Assembly (NCBI GenBank): GCA_015494775.1
Contig: WGAP01000114.1
Span: forward strand, 1-11,146
DNA length: 11,146 nucleotides
From: Flavobacteriales bacterium
GTDB lineage: Bacteria; Bacteroidota; Bacteroidia; Flavobacteriales; Flavobacteriaceae
Direction of reading: 5' to 3'
Position numbers and translations under genes: made by a program. Under the pieces are notes generated by a model. It had not been told where the DNA came from, did no database searches, and saw nothing but the letters and a program-made list of their open reading frames with translations. Shown here piece by piece: positions 7,012 to 11,146 of the stretch. Within the stretch, counting starts at the first letter, position 1, and each line of letters starts with the position of its first letter.

Positions 7012-7020
7012 TAGCTTTGC
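7012..7020 (+). promoter_or_regulatory. Possible -7 element (TAGCTTTGC), divergent from engB
   Basis: TAGCTTTGC fits the extended Bacteroidota -7 consensus TAnnTTTGC. Transcription from it would begin about ten bases before the 26-codon ORF at 7035. No clear -33 element is present, so support is limited. Confidence 0.3.
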
Positions 7021-7034
7021 GCGATTTTTTTGGT

Positions 7035-7115
7035 ATGGTATTTGTGATTAAAGCTGAACCGGAAGGATATGCGGATGATATTATTAAAGAAATAACAAAA
7101 TTAGTTTACGATTAA
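7035..7115 (+). CDS. Possible small protein, 26 residues, unknown
   Basis: ATG 7035-7037 to TAA 7113-7115 encodes MVFVIKAEPEGYADD followed by IIKEITKLVYD. The second half is a plausible short amphipathic helix. A TAGCTTTGC promoter-like element ends 15 bases before the ATG. The ORF ends 12 bases before the -7 element of the first PAS gene and overlaps its -33 region. There is no Shine-Dalgarno, no recognisable family and no homologue in the window. It could be a real small protein, a leader peptide for the PAS cassette, or chance. An in-frame TTG at 7017 would lengthen it by six codons. Confidence 0.25.
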   Translation: MVFVIKAEPEGYADDIIKEITKLVYD

Positions 7116-7134
7116 ACAAAAAGAATTATATTTG
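7105..7134 (+). promoter_or_regulatory. Promoter of the first PAS gene
   Basis: TATATTTG (7127-7134, followed by C) is an exact TAnnTTTGC match. TTTA at 7105-7108 sits 18 bases upstream as a one-mismatch -33 element. The start codon is 26 bases past the -7 element, and AAAGG at 7146-7150 could serve as a weak ribosome binding site. Confidence 0.6.
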
Positions 7135-7160
7135 CACCAAAATAAAAAGGCAAAAGTCGT

Positions 7161-7829
7161 ATGAGAAGGATTATCAAACCCACACCGATTGACGAGGAAA
7201 TCAAATTGTTTCCTTACAAAACCATTATGAGTAAAACCGACCCCAAGGGTATCATTGAATATGCCAATGATTATTTTGTTGAGGTATCGGAATACAAAGA
7301 ATGGGAGTTGATGGGGCAGCCGCACAACATTATTCGTCATCCGGATATGCCCAAAATCATATTCAAAGTTTTGTGGGACCGCCTTCAAAACAAGCAAAAC
7401 ATTCACGCCATCGTCAAAAACCTTTCCAAGAGCGGACGCTATTATTGGGTGGTTACTGATTTCAAATGGAAAGAAGACGAGAACGGTAACATTACCGCCT
7501 ATTATTCGCGCCGCAAGGCCATTCCCGAAAATGTAAAACATTATTTCGGCGAATTGTATGCCAAACTTCGCAAATTGGAGGACAAAGGCGGCATGGAAGC
7601 ATCGGGTGCTTACTTGCAAGGACTTTTGGACGATATGGGCAAAACCTATGACGAATTGGTCTTGGATTTGTTCGGACTGACCGAGGACAAACTGATGGAA
7701 TATATGCGCGCCGAAATCAACGACGAGGATATGATGAAAGGCCGTGGTTCGCAGCAATTGGATCACAGCGCGGAGGAAGCCATTCGCAAAACCACCAAAA
7801 AAGGACTTTTCGGAAAATTGTTCGGATAA
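7161..7829 (+). CDS. Stand-alone Aer-type PAS sensor protein (PAS paralogue 1)
   Basis: A 222-residue soluble protein. Residues 20-122 form a PAS domain of the aerotaxis-receptor (Aer) type: TDPKGIIEYANDYFVEVS, then the diagnostic HNIIRHPDMP at 55-64, W72 in the following helix, NLSKSGRYYWV at 87-97 and SRRKAIP at 116-122. In E. coli Aer the RHPD stretch belongs to the FAD pocket, so flavin binding and redox or oxygen sensing are likely. Residues 129-186 form a small helical domain (LEDKGGMEA, YLQG, FGLTEDKLMEYMRAEI) also found in the next two genes. The protein ends in a basic-aromatic tail, KTTKKGLFGKLFG. There is no membrane segment, HAMP, kinase, cyclase or chemoreceptor domain, so the output is unknown. 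It has its own promoter and heads a tandem set of three. Confidence 0.85.
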   Translation: MRRIIKPTPIDEEIKLFPYKTIMSKTDPKGIIEYANDYFVEVSEYKEWELMGQPHNIIRHPDMPKIIFKVLWDRLQNKQNIHAIVKNLSKSGRYYWVVTDFKWKEDENGNITAYYSRRKAIPENVKHYFGELYAKLRKLEDKGGMEASGAYLQGLLDDMGKTYDELVLDLFGLTEDKLMEYMRAEINDEDMMKGRGSQQLDHSAEEAIRKTTKKGLFGKLFG

Positions 7830-7843
7830 ACGGATTGAGATAG

Positions 7844-7875
7844 TTTGATTTTTGTCATAAAAAGTCATACTTTTG
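7844..7875 (+). promoter_or_regulatory. Promoter of the second PAS gene
   Basis: TTTG at 7844-7847 is followed after 20 bases by TACTTTTG at 7868-7875, the complete Bacteroidota promoter form, in the 69-base gap between PAS genes 1 and 2. The second gene can therefore be expressed independently of the first. The start codon follows 23 bases downstream. Confidence 0.6.
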
Positions 7876-7898
7876 TGGCCGTTATAAATTAAGTTAAT

Positions 7899-8531
7899 AT
7901 GGAATTGGAGAAAGGACTATCCCCCGATATTACTTTGGTTTGTAAGTTAAGTAAAGATGGCATCATACGTTACATTAATAAGGAATACACTGATGTAACG
8001 GGCTATACCGAGGCGGAAATTATCGGAAAATCCCACGAGACCTTGCAAGACCCGCGTTTGCCGGCGGTAATTTCCAAGCGTATCTGGGAAACAATAAAGT
8101 CGCACGACCATGCTTATTTTGCTTCGAAAAATTACACCAAGAACAACGAGTTTTTTTGGACCGTTGCCGATATTCACTCCCGGATGCACGAAAACAAACC
8201 CACGGCCATATTTATTCGTCGTAAATTTTTGCCCTTGGAAATCCGGGCCGAGTTGGAACAGTTGTTCCAAATTCTTTATGAAATCGAAAATCACGGAGGC
8301 GGGGAAAAAGTTGCTCGAAAATACCTGGACGGTTGGTTCGAGGACCGGAATGTTACCTGCCTGTCCGAATATATTGTGAATAAATTCGGCGGAGAGAAAA
8401 AGTTGGCCGAGTATATGAACGCCGAAATTCCACTCAAAGAACTCTTCAAGGTTGATGCACGCGAAATGGGGATTGATGAGATTCTTAAAACCGTCAAGAA
8501 AAACAAAAAACGCCGTTTCGGCTTGTGGTAA
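7899..8531 (+). CDS. PAS-domain protein with altered cofactor motif (PAS paralogue 2)
   Basis: 210 residues, clearly related to its upstream neighbour. The PAS domain covers about 12-112: DGIIRYINKEYTDVTGYTEAEIIGKS, then HETLQDPRLP at 46-55 where paralogue 1 has HNIIRHPDMP, W63 (the equivalent Trp retained), NEFFWTVAD at 83-91 and IRRKFLP. The first His and the DP/P framework survive, but the R-H pair of the flavin motif is gone, so it may bind another ligand or none. Residues 119-177 carry the shared C-terminal domain (IENHGGGEK, KYLDGWFED, KLAEYMNAEI). The tail KTVKKNKKRRFGLW matches the tail of paralogue 1 in place and character. It is soluble, with no output domain recognised. It has its own promoter; paralogue 3 starts 33 bases downstream. 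Confidence 0.82.
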   Translation: MELEKGLSPDITLVCKLSKDGIIRYINKEYTDVTGYTEAEIIGKSHETLQDPRLPAVISKRIWETIKSHDHAYFASKNYTKNNEFFWTVADIHSRMHENKPTAIFIRRKFLPLEIRAELEQLFQILYEIENHGGGEKVARKYLDGWFEDRNVTCLSEYIVNKFGGEKKLAEYMNAEIPLKELFKVDAREMGIDEILKTVKKNKKRRFGLW

Positions 8532-8564
8532 TCAATCCGAAATTAATATCCAAATACTCCCGTT

Positions 8565-9092
8565 ATGGAATGTGTTCAACTCAATGTTTACGATACCCTT
8601 AAAGTTCGCGTAAATGAAAACGGTCGCATTATTTTTGCCGACAATAACTTTCTGAATTTTACCGGTTTGGACATCGACGATTTGGTCGGTGAACCTTTTA
8701 AAGTGCTTTTTGAACAAAATTTCGATGAAGGGGGCTATGATGAGCTCATTTTTCCCTTTATGCTCCAAAAAAAGAAATTTTATTTCCTGATGAGCGGACG
8801 TATGAAGGACGGGAAATGCTATTGGGGCATTGTTCGTTCAACGCATTATTTTACCAAAGGGAATAACGAACCCAAATTCTTGCTCGAAATCAAAATGCTA
8901 CCCGAGGCCTCGGCTAAATTTGTTGCCGATCTGTTTAATAAAATGATTGAAATCAAAAATAATGCCGGTGCCGAATATGCCATGAAATACTTTCAGGGGT
9001 ATATGGAAGAGAATGGTATGAATATTGAAAATTTTGCGCTCCAAGTTTTGGGCATCAAAGAAAAGAAGTTGGACAAATATTTTAAGATTTAA
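8565..9092 (+). CDS. Divergent PAS-like protein (PAS paralogue 3)
   Basis: 175 residues. The first 110 or so look like a worn PAS fold: VNENGRIIFADNNFLNFTG at 16-34, DLVGEPFKVLFEQ, and KDGKCYWGIV at 81-90 in place of the GRYYWV strand. The HNIIRHPDMP motif and the conserved Trp after it are absent, so flavin binding as in Aer is unlikely. The shared C-terminal domain is well kept at 120-173: IEIKNNAGAEYAMKYFQGYM then ENFALQVLGIKEKKLDKYF. The protein stops there, without the basic-aromatic tail of the other two. The 33-base gap from paralogue 2 holds no promoter, so the two are probably cotranscribed. Its stop codon interlocks with that of the convergent sigma-factor gene. It is the most AT-rich gene of the window by eye. 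A role as partner or regulator of the other two is inference. Confidence 0.75.
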   Translation: MECVQLNVYDTLKVRVNENGRIIFADNNFLNFTGLDIDDLVGEPFKVLFEQNFDEGGYDELIFPFMLQKKKFYFLMSGRMKDGKCYWGIVRSTHYFTKGNNEPKFLLEIKMLPEASAKFVADLFNKMIEIKNNAGAEYAMKYFQGYMEENGMNIENFALQVLGIKEKKLDKYFKI

Positions 9093-9670
9093 TCCGAAAG
9101 GTCCAAATTGTATTTCTTCATCAGTTTTCGTAAATTAATCAAGGCATAGCGCATGCGACCCAGCGCCGTGTTGATACTGATGTCGCATATTTCGGCGATG
9201 TCCTTAAAAGGAATGTTTTCGTAAATGCGCATTTTGAGCACCCTTTGCTGCTCGGGAGGCAATTCGTCGATGAGTTTTTTCATGCGATCGATGGTTTGAT
9301 GGCGCATCAACTGATGCTCGGCCGTGCTGTTGTCGGGCAGGATGTCGAAAACCGAAAATTCTTCGGTGTCGTATTGGTTTTTTTGCCTTTTTTGGCGACG
9401 AAAATGGTCAATAATCATATTGTGGGCAATGCGCATGAGCCAGGCGCCGAAACGTCCTTCTTCGTTGTAGCGCTTGAATTTGATGGTGTCGATAACCTTG
9501 ATAAAGACCTCCTGAAAAATATCCTGCGCCAAATGCGGATCCTTGACGCGGTTCATAATGTATCCGTAAAGCTTGTGCTCGTAGCGCGTCATCAAACGCG
9601 AAAAGGCTTGTTCATTACCGCCGGCATAGCTACGTATCAGCTCCGCATCGGAGATTTTAACGTCTTTCAT
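9089..9670 (-). CDS. ECF-type RNA polymerase sigma factor
   Basis: 193 residues with the two-domain layout of extracytoplasmic-function sigma factors. Sigma region 2 spans about 20-95: FSRLMTRYEHKLYGYI, QDIFQEVFIKVIDTI for core binding, and FGAWLMRIAHNMIIDHFRR for -10 recognition. An acidic linker around 100-120 leads to region 4 at about 133-185: ELPPEQQRVLKMRIYENIPF, then the helix-turn-helix DIAEICDISINTALGRMRYA, which recognises the -35. The style resembles Bacteroidota ECF factors of the SigP-like group, but I cannot confirm that subgroup. No anti-sigma gene adjoins: upstream is the sialic-acid synthase and downstream the convergent third PAS gene. The ATG at 9668-9670 is the natural start, and a promoter is visible upstream. 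Regulation through PAS proteins would be speculation. Confidence 0.92.
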   Translation of the reverse strand: MKDVKISDAELIRSYAGGNEQAFSRLMTRYEHKLYGYIMNRVKDPHLAQDIFQEVFIKVIDTIKFKRYNEEGRFGAWLMRIAHNMIIDHFRRQKRQKNQYDTEEFSVFDILPDNSTAEHQLMRHQTIDRMKKLIDELPPEQQRVLKMRIYENIPFKDIAEICDISINTALGRMRYALINLRKLMKKYNLDLSD

Positions 9671-9729
9671 AGGATAAGGTTTTGCAATACGTAGCTATTT
9701 TACATAGGCAGCCGGATTTAATTTAAATT

Positions 9730-9762
9730 CAAAAATAGTAAAAAATTTTTATTTCGTGCAAA
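9730..9762 (-). promoter_or_regulatory. Putative promoter of the ECF sigma-factor gene
   Basis: On the - strand TTTG (9759-9762) is followed after 21 bases by TATTTTTG (9730-9737), matching TAnnTTTG. The leader to the ATG would be about 55 bases. This is the primary-sigma type of promoter, so autoregulation is not evident. Confidence 0.5.
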
Positions 9763-9783
9763 TCGGGCGATTTGGTTCCGGTG

Positions 9784-9804
9784 AAAAACTTTTTGGGAGT
9801 TTTT
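9784..9804. terminator. AT-rich hairpin after the sialic-acid synthase gene
   Basis: AAAAACT (9784-9790) pairs with AGTTTTT (9798-9804) around a 7-base loop, about 45 bases past the synthase stop. A small ATCGC/GCGAT hairpin (9821-9833) lies between. The stem is AT-rich and weak, so termination here is only possible. Confidence 0.25.
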
Positions 9805-9849
9805 TTTCGGCGTTTCCGTTATCGCGAAGCGATGTGCGCCCGAATGAAC

Positions 9850-11146
9850 TTATTCGAACATATCGGGCGTGAGCGTGGTGTCGGCCGGAATGTTGTGGCG
9901 GCTCCGTTTGCCCACAATCAGGTGGCGCTCCTTCCAGCGCAGTCCGGTTCCCGGGCTTTTGAGCACGAGCATATCCTCGGTGAGCACCGTGCCTGCGGGA
10001 ATGTCCGCCTTGCTAACCAAACTGCGGCCCAACTTGGCACGCGCCGCCTGCACGGCCGGGTCCACCTCCTTGACGCCGTCGCCCAGGGACTTGCGGGCAT
10101 CGCGGATAAAACGTATCATGCGGGCCAATTCGTCGGGTTCGGCACTGGCGGCGTGGTCGCTGCCCTTCATGGCCTTGTTGAGCGTGATATGTTTTTCAAT
10201 CACTGCCGCGCCCAAGATCGATGCCGTAACGGCGGCCGTAATGCCCGTGGTGTGGTCCGAGTAGCCGGTGATTTTGCCGAAGCGTTTGCGCAGGGTTTCC
10301 ATGGCCCGCAGGTTGGCCCGTTCCAAATCGGCCGGATATTGGGAGATACATTGCAGGATGATGATGTCGCTTCGTTCGCGGCCCAGGGCATCGAGGGCAT
10401 CGGCGATGTCGTCCAACGAAGCCATGCCGGTGGAAATAATCACCGGTTTGCCCGTACGGGCTATGCGGTGGAGCAAAGGAATGTTGTCCAAATCGCGCGA
10501 AGCAACCTTGTAGAAAGGCACGTCGAGGCGTTCGGCCATGTCCACCGACGGAATATCGGTAGGCGTGAGAAAGTAGGTGATGCCGCGGGCGCGGGCGTAT
10601 TCTTGGAGTTCGCGGTGTTGGTCTTCGGACAGTTCCAGGGCCAGGCGGTGTTCGCCGTAGGTTTTGCCGAAGGAGTGGGGGTTGTCGTAGGGCTTGTCGA
10701 AAGCCGCGCGGGTGAGGTCGGAAGGGATGTGGCGTTTTTGGAATTTGACGGCGTTGGCGCCGGCATCCACGGCCACATCGATCAGTTGCTTGGCCAGTTC
10801 GATACTGCCGTTGTGGTTTTGCCCGATTTCGGCCACGATGTAGGCCGGCAATCCGTCGCCCACGGGCGTGCCGTCCAATTCGAGCCGTAGCGTTTGACCT
10901 GCGGTGGGAATCTTTTCGACCGGAATATGCGTTTCGATATAACGGTAAAGCGCATCCGCATCGGGGCGGACATTGTCGTAGTCCAAATCGTGCAGGAGTT
11001 TTTCGATAAATTCCAATTGCTCCCGCGTGTCGATGGTCAGGTAGCGGTTGTAGCGGGCTTGGAGCCGGTCCCAATTCTTGTCCAGCTTTTGCACGCGAAA
11101 CATGGCGGCGTTTTTGCGCAGAAAAGGCGTTACGTGTTCGCGGTCG
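9850..11146 (-). CDS. neuB: Nonulosonic-acid (sialic-acid-type) synthase fused behind an SpsF-like cytidylyltransferase; 5' partial
   Basis: The synthase condenses phosphoenolpyruvate with an N-acetylated hexosamine to make a sialic, legionaminic or related acid. Numbering from the Met at 11103: the NeuB barrel begins with AYIVAEIGQNHNGS at 87-100, then AVKFQ at 118-122, STGMAS and GYSDHTTG. H284 and H305 are exactly 21 apart, as are the two metal-binding His of meningococcal NeuB (H215/H236). A SAF (antifreeze-like) domain, KLGRSLVSKADIPAG onward, fills about 357-415. The Met at 11103 is not the start. The frame is open to the window edge and reads DREHVTPFLRKNAAMF, then LTIDTREQLEFIEKLL, the closing section of SpsF/NeuA-type CMP-sugar cytidylyltransferases. 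The product thus appears bifunctional, synthase plus CMP activation. Which nonulosonic acid is made cannot be told. Confidence 0.88.
   Translation of the reverse strand, partial: DREHVTPFLRKNAAMFRVQKLDKNWDRLQARYNRYLTIDTREQLEFIEKLLHDLDYDNVRPDADALYRYIETHIPVEKIPTAGQTLRLELDGTPVGDGLPAYIVAEIGQNHNGSIELAKQLIDVAVDAGANAVKFQKRHIPSDLTRAAFDKPYDNPHSFGKTYGEHRLALELSEDQHRELQEYARARGITYFLTPTDIPSVDMAERLDVPFYKVASRDLDNIPLLHRIARTGKPVIISTGMASLDDIADALDALGRERSDIIILQCISQYPADLERANLRAMETLRKRFGKITGYSDHTTGITAAVTASILGAAVIEKHITLNKAMKGSDHAASAEPDELARMIRFIRDARKSLGDGVKEVDPAVQAARAKLGRSLVSKADIPAGTVLTEDMLVLKSPGTGLRWKERHLIVGKRSRHNIPADTTLTPDMFE

Noticed and set aside
7101..7868. 255-codon - strand open frame opposite PAS gene 1
   Set aside because: It is the antisense shadow of a gene with clear PAS motifs, and it covers both promoters of the cassette; its translation shows no family motif.
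9772..10890. 372-codon + strand open frame opposite the sialic-acid synthase
   Set aside because: Antisense shadow of a GC-rich gene with complete NeuB and SAF motifs; the translation is low-complexity Gly/Arg/Val/His-rich.
1..11146. tRNA or rRNA genes
   Set aside because: No cloverleaf with a GGTTCGAATCC-like arm and no rRNA core sequence was found on either strand by reading.

Overview
The window looks like chromosomal DNA from a member of the Bacteroidota (Bacteroidetes). Several gene starts are preceded by the phylum's characteristic promoter, TTTG then about 20 bases then TAnnTTTG, and almost none has a Shine-Dalgarno sequence. The proteins also fit: an OmpA-family C-terminus with the CSEEQHQLNRRTEF ending, a POT peptide transporter of nearly 600 residues, a long glutamine-dependent NAD synthetase and a Bacteroidota-style ECF sigma factor. 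I cannot name the genus.

Layout. Positions 1-278 hold the end of an OmpA-like outer-membrane protein gene (+), followed by a very strong hairpin terminator. Positions 279-893 carry no believable gene but are packed with structure: GC-rich hairpins, a 160-bp element bounded by a perfect 19-bp inverted repeat, and a run of GC-rich hairpins with interchangeable arms. A proton-dependent peptide transporter (894-2681, +) follows. It converges on nadE (3066-4700, -), and the gap holds two copies of a palindromic intergenic repeat built from ACTCTGTG units. Upstream of nadE on the same strand lie a PMT/ArnT-type membrane glycosyltransferase (4742-6211) and the ribosome-assembly GTPase EngB (6370-6987).

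From about 7000 to 9092 (+) there is a possible 26-codon ORF and then three tandem paralogues, each a PAS domain followed by the same small C-terminal helical domain. The first is a textbook Aer-type (flavin aerotaxis) PAS. The second and third progressively lose the cofactor motif. All three lack membrane segments, HAMP, kinase and chemoreceptor signalling domains, so the output is unknown. This cassette is the best candidate for an undescribed system here. It is somewhat AT-richer than its neighbours and ends stop-to-stop against a convergent ECF sigma factor gene (9089-9670, -).

The right end (9850-11146, -) is a sialic-acid-type synthase (NeuB with a SAF domain). Its reading frame continues upstream into the C-terminus of an SpsF-like cytidylyltransferase and runs off the window, so it appears to be a fusion of the synthase and the CMP-activating enzyme for nonulosonic acid surface sugars. 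Together with the glycosyltransferase and the OmpA protein it gives the window a cell-envelope flavour, but the genes are mostly separate transcription units rather than one pathway operon. All assignments are from reading the sequence; no database search was run.
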